From positions 62,001-126,000 of the forward strand of contig NZ_BDEP01000004.1 of the NCBI RefSeq assembly GCF_001662305.1: a DNA stretch of 64,000 bases. Direction: 5' to 3'. The notes beneath the pieces are model-generated. The model saw only the letters and a program-made list of their open reading frames with translations. It was not told where the DNA came from and did no database searches. Both the position numbers and the translations under genes were made by a program. Origin of the DNA: Halomonas caseinilytica (GTDB taxonomy: Bacteria; Pseudomonadota; Gammaproteobacteria; Pseudomonadales; Halomonadaceae). Numbering within the stretch: the stretch's first letter is position 1; every line of letters starts with the position of its first letter. Positions 43,403 through 56,412 of this stretch are shown here, one piece after another.

Positions 43403-46051
43403 TTAGCCCGTGTTGCGCAACCCGGCGGCGATGCCGGCCATGGTGACCATCAAGGCCCGTGACAGGTCGGCGCTGATGGCGCCATCCGCGTCCCGGTTAC
43501 GCTGCAGCAGCTCTGCCTGTAGGCCATGCAGCGGATCGATATAGGGATTGCGCACTTCCACGGCCTGACGGATCAAGGGCGTGTTCTCGAGCAGTTCCCG
43601 CTGATCGAGGATTTCCAGCACCACCTGATGCAACCGGCGGAAGCGTTCCCGCAGCCGTTCGCCAAGCGCTTCCAGCGCCGGTTCGTCGACCAATCGATGC
43701 TCGTAATAGGCAGCAATGCTGACATCGGCCTTGGCCAGCAGCATCTCCAGCATTTCCAGGTAAGTGCCGAAGAAGGGCCAGCGATCCCGCATGTCGCGCA
43801 GGATCTCCAGGCCCCCCTCATCCTCCAGGCGTTTGGCAAAGGCCTCGCCGCTGCCAAGCCAGGCTGGCAGCATCAGACGGGTCTGGGTCCAGGCAAAGAT
43901 CCAGGGAATCGCCCGTAGTGTCTCCACGCCGCCTTCCTGACGCCGCTTGGCCGGCCGCGAGCCGAGCGGCAGCCGCCCCAGGGCACTCTCGGGCGTCACT
44001 GAACGGAAATAGGGAACGAAGTCGGGGTCCTCGCGCACCACGCCCACATAGGCGCCGTGCGCCACCTCCGCCAGACGATCCATCTCTTCGCGCCAGGCCG
44101 GCTCCGGCGTGGGCGGCGGCAGCAACGTGGCTTCAAGAACGGCGCAGGCATAGATCTCCATGGAGCGCAGGGCAATCTCGGGCTGGCCGAACTTGAAACG
44201 GATCATTTCGCCCTGCTCGGTTACCCTCAGGCTACCGTTCACCGATCCCGGCGGCTGCGAGAGAATGGCCGCATGAGCCGGACCGCCGCCACGCCCCACC
44301 GTGCCGCCTCGGCCATGGAACAGCGTCAGATCGACATCGTGGCGCCGGCACACCTCGACCAGCGCCTCCTGAGCGCGATACTGGGCCCAGGCAGCCGCCA
44401 GTTGGCCGGCATCCTTGGCCGAGTCCGAGTAGCCGATCATCACTTCCTGACGGTCTCCCGTCAGTTCGCGATAGCCGGGCAAGGCCAGCAGACGGTCGAT
44501 GACGTCGCCCGCCCGATTGAGATCATCGAGAGTCTCGAACAGCGGCGCGATGGGCAGTCGGGCATCGCCGCCGACTTCCTTCATCAACAGCGCCACGGCG
44601 AGCACGTCCGAAGGCTGTGCAGCCATCGAGATGATATAGGTACCGAGCGCTTCGGCATGCTCGCCGGCCGCGACCCGGAAGGTATCGAGCACTTCACGGC
44701 TTTCGGCGGAGCACTCCCAGCGCCGCGGAATCAGGGGGCGACGCGAGGACAGTTCGGCAAGCAGGAATTCCTGGCGCTGCTCCTCGTCCCAGTCACGGTA
44801 GTGGCCAAGTCCCAGGCCGTCGGTAAGTTCTTCCAGGACCTGCTCATGTCGACTGGCTTCCTGGCGCAGATCGAGCTTGGTCAGCGTCACGCCGAATACC
44901 GCCACCCGGCGCAGGGTATCGAGCAGCACGCCGTTGGCGATGGTGTCCAGCCCCACGTCGCACAATGAGCGATAGCAGGTCAGCAGCGGTGCATAAAGCT
45001 GATCCCGGGTCTCGATGATCGGACCGCCGTCGTAGCTCTTGCCGTCGAGCTGGGCCTTGGCCCAGTCTCGGGTGGCCTCGACCCGCGCCAGCAAGCGCTT
45101 GAGCAGCTCGCGGTAGGGCTCGGCGACATCGCCGACCTCGGCCTTGAGCGCACTGTTGGCCTTCCACATCGAAAGCTCGGTCTTGAGCTGGTCGAGATCG
45201 CGCAGATAGAGATCGGCCGCCATCCAGCGACCCAGCAGCAGCACTTCGCGGGTGACCTTGGAGGTGACATTGGGATTGCCGTCGCGGTCCCCTCCCATCC
45301 AGGAGGCAAAACGAATCGGTGCCGCATCCAGCGGCAACCGCTCGCCGGCCGTGTCGAGCAACAGGTTGTCCAGGTCGCGATGAAAATCCGGCACCGCCTG
45401 CCACAGGGAGTTCTCGATCACCGCGAAGCCCCACTTGGCCTCATCGACCGGCGTGGGACGCTCGTGGCGGATCTCGTCGGTGTGCCAGGCCTGGCCGATC
45501 AATTCTTCCAGCCGCCCCTGGGCGCGGGCGCCGCGCTCGGGGTAGTCCGCCGAGGACTCGATGGCGGTCAGGCAGTCATCGATGGCGTCGTACTTCTGGA
45601 TCAGGGTGCGCCGGATAACCTCGGTAGGGTGCGCGGTCAGCACCAGCTCCACGCGCATGTTGGCCAGGCTTTCCACCAGCTTGCGCGGCGAGTGCCCCTC
45701 GCCGCGGGCACGCTCGAGCAGCTCGCCCAGGACCGGCTGGCTGCCCGGCTTGTAGTCCTCGACCCGGCGGAAGCGCGCGCGATAGTGCTGCTCGGCGATA
45801 TTGGCCAGGTTGAGAAACTGGTTGAAGGCCCGCGTCACCGGCAGAAGCTCCCTATCGGGAAGCTGTCGGAGGTATTCGATCAGTTCACGACGCCCATCGA
45901 CCTCGCCCTGGCGTCCCCGCTTGGCGAGGCCGCGAATCGTCTCGATGCGGTCGACGAACCCCTGCCCGAGGTCATCGGCGATGGTGCGCCCCAGGCTGTC
46001 CCCCAGGATTCTGACATTGTCGCGCAGTGATTCGTGCAGGTCGTGACTCAT
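43403..46051 (-). CDS. ppc: Phosphoenolpyruvate carboxylase
   Basis: This anaplerotic enzyme fixes bicarbonate on PEP to give oxaloacetate. The 882 residues match the bacterial enzyme. The catalytic His is in VLTAHPTEVIRRT near residue 138. GYSDSAKDAG and the glycine-rich FHGRGGTVGRGGGPAHAAILSQPPGSV carry further active-site residues, and the C-terminus RNTG is the invariant end. ATG 46051 has GGAAGGAGAG upstream, and the first codon overlaps the mazG stop (ATGA). It is the last gene of the cysM-rlmD-relA-mazG-ppc string. Confidence 0.97.
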   Translation of the reverse strand: MSHDLHESLRDNVRILGDSLGRTIADDLGQGFVDRIETIRGLAKRGRQGEVDGRRELIEYLRQLPDRELLPVTRAFNQFLNLANIAEQHYRARFRRVEDYKPGSQPVLGELLERARGEGHSPRKLVESLANMRVELVLTAHPTEVIRRTLIQKYDAIDDCLTAIESSADYPERGARAQGRLEELIGQAWHTDEIRHERPTPVDEAKWGFAVIENSLWQAVPDFHRDLDNLLLDTAGERLPLDAAPIRFASWMGGDRDGNPNVTSKVTREVLLLGRWMAADLYLRDLDQLKTELSMWKANSALKAEVGDVAEPYRELLKRLLARVEATRDWAKAQLDGKSYDGGPIIETRDQLYAPLLTCYRSLCDVGLDTIANGVLLDTLRRVAVFGVTLTKLDLRQEASRHEQVLEELTDGLGLGHYRDWDEEQRQEFLLAELSSRRPLIPRRWECSAESREVLDTFRVAAGEHAEALGTYIISMAAQPSDVLAVALLMKEVGGDARLPIAPLFETLDDLNRAGDVIDRLLALPGYRELTGDRQEVMIGYSDSAKDAGQLAAAWAQYRAQEALVEVCRRHDVDLTLFHGRGGTVGRGGGPAHAAILSQPPGSVNGSLRVTEQGEMIRFKFGQPEIALRSMEIYACAVLEATLLPPPTPEPAWREEMDRLAEVAHGAYVGVVREDPDFVPYFRSVTPESALGRLPLGSRPAKRRQEGGVETLRAIPWIFAWTQTRLMLPAWLGSGEAFAKRLEDEGGLEILRDMRDRWPFFGTYLEMLEMLLAKADVSIAAYYEHRLVDEPALEALGERLRERFRRLHQVVLEILDQRELLENTPLIRQAVEVRNPYIDPLHGLQAELLQRNRDADGAISADLSRALMVTMAGIAAGLRNTG

Positions 46052-46908
46052 GATCGAGACTCTCCTTCCGACGATGACGTTGGCGTGGTTTCTTGTTGCT
46101 TGGCGGCTTGCCAGTGATGCTCCATCCGGGCCAGTCCAGCGTCGTCGAGCGGCACACCCTCCTCGGCCAGCGCCGACTCCACATGACGAAACCGCCGTTC
46201 GAACTTGGCATTGGTGGCGCGTAGACAACGTTCCGGGTCGACACCGAGAGTACGCGCCAGGTTGACGGTGGCAAACAGCAGGTCTCCGACTTCCTCCCTG
46301 ACATGCTCGTGATCCCCTGCGTCCAGCGCCTCGGCGACCTCATCGAGTTCCTCACGCAGCTTGTCGATCACACCGCGCGAGTCGGGCCAGTCGAAACCGA
46401 CCCGCGCGGCGCGCTTGGACAGCTTGGCGGCCCGCGACAGCGCCGGCAGATTCAGCGGTACATCATCGAGCACCGAGCGGGCCTCGCGGGCATCTCGCTC
46501 CTCGGCCTTCAACGCTTCCCAGCGGGCTTTGACCTGCCGGGTCTGTACCTCGGCGGCGCTGACGCCCTGACGACGCGATGCCAGGGTGCCATCCGGGAAG
46601 ACATGAGGGTGGCGCTGGAGCATCTTGGCGGTCAGAACATGCACCACGTCGTGGAAATCGAACCGCGCTTCTTCGGCGCCGAACTGGCTATAGTAGATCA
46701 CCTGGAACAACAGGTCGCCCAGCTCGCCCGGCAATTCGTCGAAGGCGCGGCGCTCGATGGCATCGGCCACCTCGTAGGCCTCCTCCAGCGTATGCGGCAC
46801 GATGCTGTCCCAGTCCTGCTCGACGTCCCAGGGGCAGCCCTGTTCGGGATCGCGCAGCACCGCCATCAGCGTCAGCAGGTCGTCGAGTTCGTAGCGTTGC
46901 CGGCTCAT
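46048..46908 (-). CDS. mazG: Nucleoside triphosphate pyrophosphohydrolase MazG
   Basis: MazG hydrolyses NTPs and dNTPs to monophosphates and, in E. coli, is linked to ppGpp metabolism next to relA. The 286 residues hold two MazG domains: LLTLMAVLRDPEQGCPWD with TLEEAYEVADAIE...GELGDLLFQVIYYS, and REELDEVAEALDAGDHEHVREEVGDLLFATVNLA. The E-E-x-x-E and E-x-x-D metal motifs are complete in both. It overlaps relA and ppc by 4 bp (ATGA at each end), so it is strictly operonic. Confidence 0.96.
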   Translation of the reverse strand: MSRQRYELDDLLTLMAVLRDPEQGCPWDVEQDWDSIVPHTLEEAYEVADAIERRAFDELPGELGDLLFQVIYYSQFGAEEARFDFHDVVHVLTAKMLQRHPHVFPDGTLASRRQGVSAAEVQTRQVKARWEALKAEERDAREARSVLDDVPLNLPALSRAAKLSKRAARVGFDWPDSRGVIDKLREELDEVAEALDAGDHEHVREEVGDLLFATVNLARTLGVDPERCLRATNAKFERRFRHVESALAEEGVPLDDAGLARMEHHWQAAKQQETTPTSSSEGESRS

Positions 46909-49181
46909 GAGCGCTTGCCTCCGCGTCTGGCCTTGCCCTTGCCTCCCGAACGCAGGCGGCGCACCTCGATGACATTGGGCAACTGCTGAATCCGCGAAAA
47001 CAGCCGTCCCAGGGTTTCCAGACCATCGACCTCGACGGTGATGGCCATGCGTGCAATGCCATCGTCGGTATCGGTCAGGGTATTGACCGAGAGCACATTG
47101 ACCCGGTCATTGCTGAGCACGGCCGTCACATCGCGCAGCAGCCCGGAGCGATCCCAGGCCTGTACCTCGATATCTACCGGATACTGGGTGCGTGCCCGCT
47201 CGCCCCATTCCACCTCGATCACTCGCTGCGGCTCCTCGAGGCGCAGTTGCAGGATGTTCGGGCAATCCTGGCGATGCACGGTGACACCACGCCCCTGGGT
47301 AATGAAGCCGACGATGGATTCGCCGGGCACCGGATGGCAGCAGTTGGCCATGCTGGTCTTGAGATTGCCGACACCAAGCACGGTGATATCGCCGCCGCTC
47401 CCCTTGTCCGATGCGCGACGCGGCTTGGCCAGCAGCTTGTCGAGCTCCTCCTGGCCGTCGCTCTCGCCGAACAACTGCTGGGCCTGGTGCAATACCTGGC
47501 CGATGCGCAGGTCGCCGGCGCCCAGGGCGGCATACATGTCATCGGGGCCTTGGTAATTGACCTTGTTGGCCAGCCGGGTGAGGTCCATGTCCTCCACGTC
47601 GAGACGCTTCATCTCACGCTCGAACAGTGCCCGCCCCTCCTCGAGGTTGCGATCACGGGCCTGATGCTTGAACCAAGACTGGATCTTGGCCCGCGCCCGA
47701 GAGGTGCAGACGTAGCCGAGACTCGGATTGAGCCAGTCGCGACTGGGGCCTCCCTTGCTGGCGGTGAGGATCTCGACCTGCTGGCCGGTGCTCAACTGAT
47801 AGGTCAACGGCACGATGCGCCCGTTGACCTTGGCGCCACGGCAGCGATGCCCCACCTCGGTATGCACTCGGTAGGCAAAATCGATGGGGGTTGCGACCCG
47901 AGGCAGATCGATGACATGACCATCCGGCGTGAAGACGTAGATGCGATCCGGCGCCACATCGCTGGAAAGCCCCTCGCGCAGGTCGCCGAAGTCGCCGACC
48001 TCTTCCTGCCATTCCAGCACCTGGCGCAGCCAGGCGATCTTTTCCTCGTAGCTGGCACTGCGCGCGCTGGTATCGTGGCCCTTGTAACGCCAGTGGGCAC
48101 ATACCCCGAGTTCGGCTTCCTCATGCATGGCAAAGGTGCGTATCTGGATTTCCAGCACCTTGCCTTCCGGGCCGAAGACCGCTGTGTGCAGCGACTGATA
48201 GCCATTCTTCTTGGGATTGGCGATGTAGTCGTCGAATTCGTTGGGCACGTGATGCCACCGCGAATGCACGATGCCGAGCACCGCATAGCAATCGCTGACC
48301 TCGGGCACCAGGATGCGCACCGCGCGGATATCGTGAACCTGGGAGAAGTCGATCCGCTTGCGCTTCATCTTCCGCCAGATCGAATAGATATGCTTGGCGC
48401 GACCATCCACCTGATGACGAATGCCCTGGGCATCCATCAGCGACTTCAAGGTCTCTACCACGTCATGGATGTAGCGATCGCGATCCAGACGCTTCTCGGC
48501 CAGTTGGCGGGCGATGGCCTTGTAGTCGTCCTCGTGCAGGTAGCGGAACGATAGATCCTCGAGTTCCCACTTGAGATGGCCGATGCCCAGCCGGTGCGCC
48601 AGTGGCGCATAGATATCGAAGACCTCGCGGGCCACCTGAAGGCGTTTTTCCCGTGGCGCGTCGCGTACCTGCCGCAACGCACAGGTGCGCTCGGCGATCT
48701 TGATCAACGCCACCCGCACGTCGTCGATCATGTTGACCAGCATCTTGCGCAGGTTGTCCTGCTGATCGTGCTGGCTGAGGCCCTGGGTCGGCATCTGGGT
48801 GGGACTGATGGCGGCCATCTGCAGCACGCCATCGATCAGCCCGGCGACCTCGTTGCCGAAGCGTTTTTCGACTTCTTCCAGGCCGATCAGCCGCTCGCGC
48901 ACGGCACGGTACAGCACCGCTGCCTCCAGCGCCGGCTGGTCGAGACGCAACTCCCCCAGGATATCGGCCATCTCGAGCCCCATGCGAAAGCTCGAGCCAT
49001 CCTTGAGCCAAGCCTTGTGGGGACGTTCGGATTCCAGCTCCAGCCGCTGGGCGATATCACAGGCCGCGCGCATCTCGTCGACAGCACGCAGCTTGACGTC
49101 TTCCTCGAGGCGTTCGATCCAGCGTTCGATATCGACCCGTCCATCAGGGCCTAACGGCTGGTCTTCCCGCACTTTAACCAT
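46905..49181 (-). CDS. relA: (p)ppGpp synthetase RelA
   Basis: RelA senses uncharged tRNA on ribosomes and makes (p)ppGpp. The 758 residues run: degenerate N-terminal HD region without the hydrolase His-Asp, synthetase domain with NEFDDYIANPKKNGYQSLHTAV near residue 315 (the E-x-D-D form of synthetase-only RelA), TGS domain (DRIYVFTPDGHVIDLP), helical and zinc-finger region (MANCCHPVPG), and a C-terminal ACT domain. ATG 49181 follows AAGGAG. It overlaps rlmD by 8 bp and mazG by 4 bp. Confidence 0.97.
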   Translation of the reverse strand: MVKVREDQPLGPDGRVDIERWIERLEEDVKLRAVDEMRAACDIAQRLELESERPHKAWLKDGSSFRMGLEMADILGELRLDQPALEAAVLYRAVRERLIGLEEVEKRFGNEVAGLIDGVLQMAAISPTQMPTQGLSQHDQQDNLRKMLVNMIDDVRVALIKIAERTCALRQVRDAPREKRLQVAREVFDIYAPLAHRLGIGHLKWELEDLSFRYLHEDDYKAIARQLAEKRLDRDRYIHDVVETLKSLMDAQGIRHQVDGRAKHIYSIWRKMKRKRIDFSQVHDIRAVRILVPEVSDCYAVLGIVHSRWHHVPNEFDDYIANPKKNGYQSLHTAVFGPEGKVLEIQIRTFAMHEEAELGVCAHWRYKGHDTSARSASYEEKIAWLRQVLEWQEEVGDFGDLREGLSSDVAPDRIYVFTPDGHVIDLPRVATPIDFAYRVHTEVGHRCRGAKVNGRIVPLTYQLSTGQQVEILTASKGGPSRDWLNPSLGYVCTSRARAKIQSWFKHQARDRNLEEGRALFEREMKRLDVEDMDLTRLANKVNYQGPDDMYAALGAGDLRIGQVLHQAQQLFGESDGQEELDKLLAKPRRASDKGSGGDITVLGVGNLKTSMANCCHPVPGESIVGFITQGRGVTVHRQDCPNILQLRLEEPQRVIEVEWGERARTQYPVDIEVQAWDRSGLLRDVTAVLSNDRVNVLSVNTLTDTDDGIARMAITVEVDGLETLGRLFSRIQQLPNVIEVRRLRSGGKGKARRGGKRS

Positions 49182-50613
49182 CGGTTGACGCTCCTTGCCA
49201 CCGCCGCGCCGAGTCCGGATGCTCGAGCAGCAGCATGGATTCGAGATGTGAGGTGTGAGCGAACATGTCGGCCACCGCGCCACGCCGGACGACGTAACCG
49301 GCAGACACGAGCCGAGCCGCATCCCGGGCCAGGGTTGCCGGATCACAGGAAATATAGAGCACCCTGGGCACCGGCCTTGCCGCCAGTTGACGGCTCAGCG
49401 TCTCGGCGCCGCTACGTGGCGGATCCAGAACCAGCACCTCGGGCGAGGCCGCCTCCAGCAATTGCCGGCAGGCCTCGGCATCATTGAGATCCGCCTGGCG
49501 CGCCGTCACCGCCAAGTCGTTGCGGGCGGCATTGCTCGCCAGGCGCTCGACCATTGCCGCCTTGCCCTCCACCGCTGTGACCTCGGCTCCCTGAGTCGCC
49601 AGCGGTAGACTGAAGTTACCGATACCGGCAAATAGATCAAGTACCCGGCTGCCCGGCGCCAATGGCGCCAGCCAGTCCAGGGCAGTGTCGACCATGCGCT
49701 GGTTGACGGCCTCGTTGGCCTGCAGGAAATCGCTCGGCTCGAACGCCAGGGTGAGCGCCTGCTCGCCCGACAAAAGGCGACAGTGCAGCATCGGCGGAGC
49801 CGTCAGCCATTCGAAGCGCGGCGACTCCCGCCCCAGCCAGGCCCCCAGATTCAGGCGATGCAACTCGGCGAACGCTCGCCAGCGGCGTTGATCGGCGACA
49901 TGCTCGCGCAATTGCCGCACCACCAGGGTCACGCCATCATCACTGGCCAGCAACTCCAGGTGGCCGACATGACGCGGAGCCTCGAGGCTCTCGACCTGTT
50001 CTCGGAGCGGACGCAGCAACGCGGAAAGCACCGGCAACAGCACCGGGCAGTCATCCAGATCCACCAGCCGGTGGCTGTGCCGGGCCCGGAAGCCCAGGCG
50101 CACGCGCCCGGCGGCATCGACGCGCACACCGATTCGGGCACGGCGCCGATACCCCTCACCGGTATCGCTCAGCAGGGATATCGTGCCGGGCAGCTCGATG
50201 CCCTGACGGGCCAGCAGTTCCCGCAGCACCTCACGCTTGTGATCACGTTGCGACTCGAGCGAGAGATGCTGCAGATCGCATCCGCCGCAACTGCCGTAAT
50301 GTCGACAGGGTGGCGTGGCACGCGCCGGCGAGGCCTCGACGACCTCACGCACATGGGCTTCATCGAACCGCTTGCGACGGTGATGCACACTAGCCAGGAC
50401 CCGCTCGCCGGGCAAGGCGCCCTCGACGAAGACGGTCTTTCCGCTGGCATCACGCGCCACGCCACGGCCATCATGGGCCAGCCCCTGAATCTCGAGCTCA
50501 TGGGAGCCTTCCGGGCCGGCGGAACGGTCGACGTTCGCTGGCTGTCGACGCTCCTGCAGACCGGAAACACCGGAGCGCGACCGAGCAGGTCGCCGCTTGC
50601 CGAGCCCTGTCAC
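49174..50613 (-). CDS. rlmD: 23S rRNA m5U1939 methyltransferase RlmD
   Basis: RlmD (RumA) methylates U1939 of 23S rRNA using SAM and an iron-sulfur cluster. The 479 residues include a TRAM domain (LEIQGLAHDGRGVAR), the Fe-S cysteines CRHYGSCGGCDLQHL, methyltransferase motif I VLDLFAGIGNFSLPLA, catalytic LDPPRSG and YISCDPATLARD. Translation starts at GTG 50613 with CGGAG 7 nt upstream, just after the cysM stop. It is followed by relA with an 8-bp overlap, the gene order seen in Pseudomonas and Halomonas. Confidence 0.95.
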   Translation of the reverse strand: MTGLGKRRPARSRSGVSGLQERRQPANVDRSAGPEGSHELEIQGLAHDGRGVARDASGKTVFVEGALPGERVLASVHHRRKRFDEAHVREVVEASPARATPPCRHYGSCGGCDLQHLSLESQRDHKREVLRELLARQGIELPGTISLLSDTGEGYRRRARIGVRVDAAGRVRLGFRARHSHRLVDLDDCPVLLPVLSALLRPLREQVESLEAPRHVGHLELLASDDGVTLVVRQLREHVADQRRWRAFAELHRLNLGAWLGRESPRFEWLTAPPMLHCRLLSGEQALTLAFEPSDFLQANEAVNQRMVDTALDWLAPLAPGSRVLDLFAGIGNFSLPLATQGAEVTAVEGKAAMVERLASNAARNDLAVTARQADLNDAEACRQLLEAASPEVLVLDPPRSGAETLSRQLAARPVPRVLYISCDPATLARDAARLVSAGYVVRRGAVADMFAHTSHLESMLLLEHPDSARRWQGASTDG

Positions 50614-50614
50614 C

Positions 50615-51511
50615 TCAGATCTCCGGGGCGAACAAGCCGGTGGACAGGTAGCGATCCCCGCGATCGCAGACGATAAAGACGATCACGGCATTCTCGACCG
50701 TCTCGGCGACACGCAGCGCGCCGGCCAGGGCACCTCCCGAGGAGACGCCGGCAAAAATGCCCTCTTCTCGCGCCAGACGACGCATGTGCTCCTCCGCTTC
50801 GTACTGGCCGATATCCAGCACCTTGTCGACCCGCGAAGCATCGAAGATGCCGGGCAGGTACGCTTGTGGCCAACGCCGGATACCGGCGATGCTGGCACCA
50901 TCCTCGGGTTGCAGGCCGACGATTTCCACCTCGGGATTGTATTCCTTGAGGCGCTGCGATACGCCCATGATGGTGCCGGTAGTGCCCATCGAACTGACGA
51001 AGTGGGTAATGGTGCCGCCGGTCTGCTCCCAAAGCTCCGGCGCCGTGGTTCGATAGTGCGCCAGGGGGTTGTCGGGATTGGAAAACTGGTCGAGCGGCTT
51101 GCCTTCGCCGCGAGCGATCATCGCCTCGGCCAGGTCTCGGGCTTCTTCCATCCCCCCTTCCTTGCTGACCTCGATGAGCTTGGCGCCATAGGCCGCCATG
51201 GCCTGCTTGCGTTCACTCGAGGCACTTTCCGGCATGATCAGGACCATCCGGTAGCCCTTGATGGCGGCAGCCATCGCCAGGGCGATGCCGGTATTGCCGG
51301 ACGTGGCCTCGATGAGGGTGTCCCCGGGCGCGATGGTGCCACGCTGCTCGGCCTGGTCGAGCATCGACAGCGCCGGTCGATCCTTCACCGAGCCGGCGGG
51401 GTTGTTGCCCTCGAGCTTCGCCAGCAACGTGTTGTTGCGTCCGGCGGTGATGCGCTTGAGGCGAACCAGCGGCGTATGGCCGATGGTGTCCTCCAGGGTG
51501 GGGAATTGCAT
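50615..51511 (-). CDS. cysM: Cysteine synthase B
   Basis: CysM makes cysteine from O-acetylserine and sulfide or thiosulfate. The 298-residue PLP fold-II enzyme has IGHTPLVRL, the PLP lysine in NPAGSVKDRPAL near residue 43, the substrate loop EATSGNTGIAL and the phosphate-binding GTTGTIMGV. AAGGAAGG precedes ATG 51511. It is divergent from the BarA-type kinase with a 118-bp gap and starts the rlmD-relA-mazG-ppc series. CysM rather than CysK is favoured by length and synteny. Confidence 0.93.
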   Translation of the reverse strand: MQFPTLEDTIGHTPLVRLKRITAGRNNTLLAKLEGNNPAGSVKDRPALSMLDQAEQRGTIAPGDTLIEATSGNTGIALAMAAAIKGYRMVLIMPESASSERKQAMAAYGAKLIEVSKEGGMEEARDLAEAMIARGEGKPLDQFSNPDNPLAHYRTTAPELWEQTGGTITHFVSSMGTTGTIMGVSQRLKEYNPEVEIVGLQPEDGASIAGIRRWPQAYLPGIFDASRVDKVLDIGQYEAEEHMRRLAREEGIFAGVSSGGALAGALRVAETVENAVIVFIVCDRGDRYLSTGLFAPEI

Positions 51512-51629
51512 GCAGCCTTCCTTATGGAAAAGTCTGTAACGCATTATATCCTTGGCCGACCGGACTGGACAGGCATCCGCCCCGGCTGTGGCATACTGGG
51601 TCACGACATTCCCTTCGCGAGTCGCGCCG

Positions 51630-54356
<2,727 letters not shown>

Positions 54357-54669
54357 AGACTGCGGACACCCGCCGCCCTGGCCAACTCATCGGCGCGCCC
54401 CGATAGCCGCAGCGCGGGGCGGCCGAGCGTATCGTTGACCACCTGGATCTCGGTCCAGCGCATGCCGTGACGCAAGCCCGTTCCCAGCGCCTTGACAAAG
54501 GCCTCCTTGGCGGCAAAACGCTTGGCCAGATAATTCGCCGACCGTCCCCGGTCGCGGAAGTCCACCCGCTCATCCTCGCCCAGCAACCGCTCGACGAAAC
54601 GTTCCCCATGTCGCGCGATGGCGCGCTCGAAACGCGCCACCCGGGCGATATCGGTCCCGACTCCGATGA

Positions 54670-55470
54670 TCATGCGCCGCAACAACTCTCGTCGCCGTGC
54701 TCGTGGTCATGCTCGTCCAGCGCGGCCAGCAGGCCCGCTTCCTGGCCGGCAATGGCAAGCCGCTTCATCTCCGCCACCGCTTCCTTGAGGCCGACGAAGA
54801 GCGCGCGCGCGATCACGGCATGGCCGATGTTGAGTTCGTGCAGACCGGGAATCGCCGCGATGGCCTCGACATTATGATAGTTCAGGCCATGGCCAGCATT
54901 GACGACCAGCCCGAGTTCAGCGGCCATCTCCGCCGCCGCCACCAGCCGGACATGCTCCTGCCGGGCCACCTCACCGGTCGCCTCGGCATAGGCGCCGGTG
55001 TGCAACTCTACCGTCGGCGCCCCCGCCCTCGCGGCCGCCTCGACCTGCTCCGGCACCGGATCGATGAACAGCGAAACGTCACAGCCGACCGCCGCCAACC
55101 GACGGCAGGCCTCACTCACGGCATCCAGGCTGCCGGCCACATCAAGGCCGCCTTCGGTGGTCACCTCTTCCCGCTTCTCGGGTACCAGACAGACATGCGC
55201 CGGACGGATTTCCTCGGCGAACGCCAGCATCTCCTCGGTAACGGCCATCTCCAGATTCATGCGCGTGTTGAGCACCTCCGCCAGCAGGCGCACATCGCGC
55301 TCCTGGATATGGCGCCGATCCTCCCGCAGGTGAACGGTGATGCCATCGGCACCGGCCTCCTCGGCCAGCAAGGCCGCCTGGACCGGATCGGGATAGCGCG
55401 TGCCACGAGCCTGACGCAAGGTGGCGACATGATCGATGTTGACGCCTAACAGGATGCGGGGAGGATGCAT
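54670..55470 (-). CDS. pdxJ: Pyridoxine 5'-phosphate synthase
   Basis: PdxJ condenses 1-deoxyxylulose 5-phosphate with 3-amino-2-oxopropyl phosphate to form pyridoxine 5'-phosphate. The 266-residue TIM barrel has [15 protein letters not shown] (His about 13), [27 protein letters not shown] and GHGLNYHNV. The C-terminus carries an additional tail [15 protein letters not shown], rich in His, Asp, Glu and Cys and absent from most PdxJ proteins. AAGGAGA precedes ATG 55470. The gene is coupled to acpS, as in many gammaproteobacteria. Confidence 0.96.
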   Translation of the reverse strand: MHPPRILLGVNIDHVATLRQARGTRYPDPVQAALLAEEAGADGITVHLREDRRHIQERDVRLLAEVLNTRMNLEMAVTEEMLAFAEEIRPAHVCLVPEKREEVTTEGGLDVAGSLDAVSEACRRLAAVGCDVSLFIDPVPEQVEAAARAGAPTVELHTGAYAEATGEVARQEHVRLVAAAEMAAELGLVVNAGHGLNYHNVEAIAAIPGLHELNIGHAVIARALFVGLKEAVAEMKRLAIAGQEAGLLAALDEHDHEHGDESCCGA

Positions 55471-55488
55471 GAAACTCTCCTTGTAAAT

Positions 55489-55509
55489 GGAAGACGGAAG
55501 ACGGAAGAC
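55489..55509. repeat. Three tandem GGAAGAC heptamers
   Basis: Three exact copies lie between recO and pdxJ, followed by a partial GGACAC. On the operon strand the unit reads GTCTTCC. It lies in the pdxJ 5' untranslated region if the transcript runs through from recO. Confidence 0.9.
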
Positions 55510-55588
55510 GGACACAGGATATGGGATTTTCCGCTTTCTGACAGGTACGCAGCGCCGTTCTTGCCTCGTCAAGTGGCGAAACCGCGTC

Positions 55589-56290
55589 TCACGATTCTCG
55601 ACGAAGCCGGGCGGAGGCAAGCTGATGCATCAACTCCCGTGAACGCAGTGGCCGGCTACCCAGCAAGGGCGCCAGGGCGGCGCGCATTACCGCCTTGGCC
55701 GGCCCGGCCAGGCCGGGGGCACTCCAGTCTCCCGTCGCAAGCAGCTTGAGGGTACGTCCATCGATGCCTCGCTCACCGAGAACAAAAGCCCGCGAGTCAG
55801 TATCGAAGACGTAGCGTGTTTGCGGGTCAAGTTGCTGGCCATCGGGCCCCACAAAGCGAGGTTCGGCATCCAGGGCCTCGAGCAGGGCAAATTCCAGGCG
55901 TCGCAACGCCCCGGCCCGCCCCTCCGGATGCGGCAGGGCATCGAGGGCGGCGGCATAGAAGGCGAAGACATCGTCCACCGACAACTCGACCGGCAATAGG
56001 CGAGCCAGCAACTCGTTCGCATATAACCCGCAGAGCAGGCCCTCGCCGGCCAGCATGGCAGCCGTTCCCTGGCTTTCCATCAGCGCCAGGCGCTTGAGGT
56101 CTCCACTACCGCTCCAGGTGACATGCAGGGGTGCGAACGGCTGAAGCACGCCACGCAGCCGACTGCCCGGGCGCTGTACCCCTCGTGCCACGGCCCGTAC
56201 GCGCCCATGGTGAAATGTCAGCAATTCCACCAGGGCGCTGGTTTCGCGATAGGGCCGCTTGTGAAGCAGGTAAGCCGGTTCAGGAGTCAT
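55589..56290 (-). CDS. recO: DNA repair protein RecO
   Basis: RecO loads RecA with RecR in recombinational repair. The 233-residue protein has an N-terminal OB fold ([32 protein letters not shown]) and a helical C-terminal half ([28 protein letters not shown]). The usual zinc cysteines are absent, as in many gammaproteobacterial RecO proteins. ATG 56290 fits homologues; GTG 56314 in the same frame is an alternative of eight more residues. It stands after era with a 122-bp gap. Confidence 0.9.
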   Translation of the reverse strand: MTPEPAYLLHKRPYRETSALVELLTFHHGRVRAVARGVQRPGSRLRGVLQPFAPLHVTWSGSGDLKRLALMESQGTAAMLAGEGLLCGLYANELLARLLPVELSVDDVFAFYAAALDALPHPEGRAGALRRLEFALLEALDAEPRFVGPDGQQLDPQTRYVFDTDSRAFVLGERGIDGRTLKLLATGDWSAPGLAGPAKAVMRAALAPLLGSRPLRSRELMHQLASARLRRES

Positions 56291-56412
56291 GGGACGCCGT
56301 GCATGAGAAGCCACCCCGAGCCAGGCCCGAAGCTGAAGAAATGCGCACTGCTGGATACGAGACCCGCCGCATACGCGCTGCGCGCCTCGAAAATCGGACG
56401 CCCAAAACGGCG

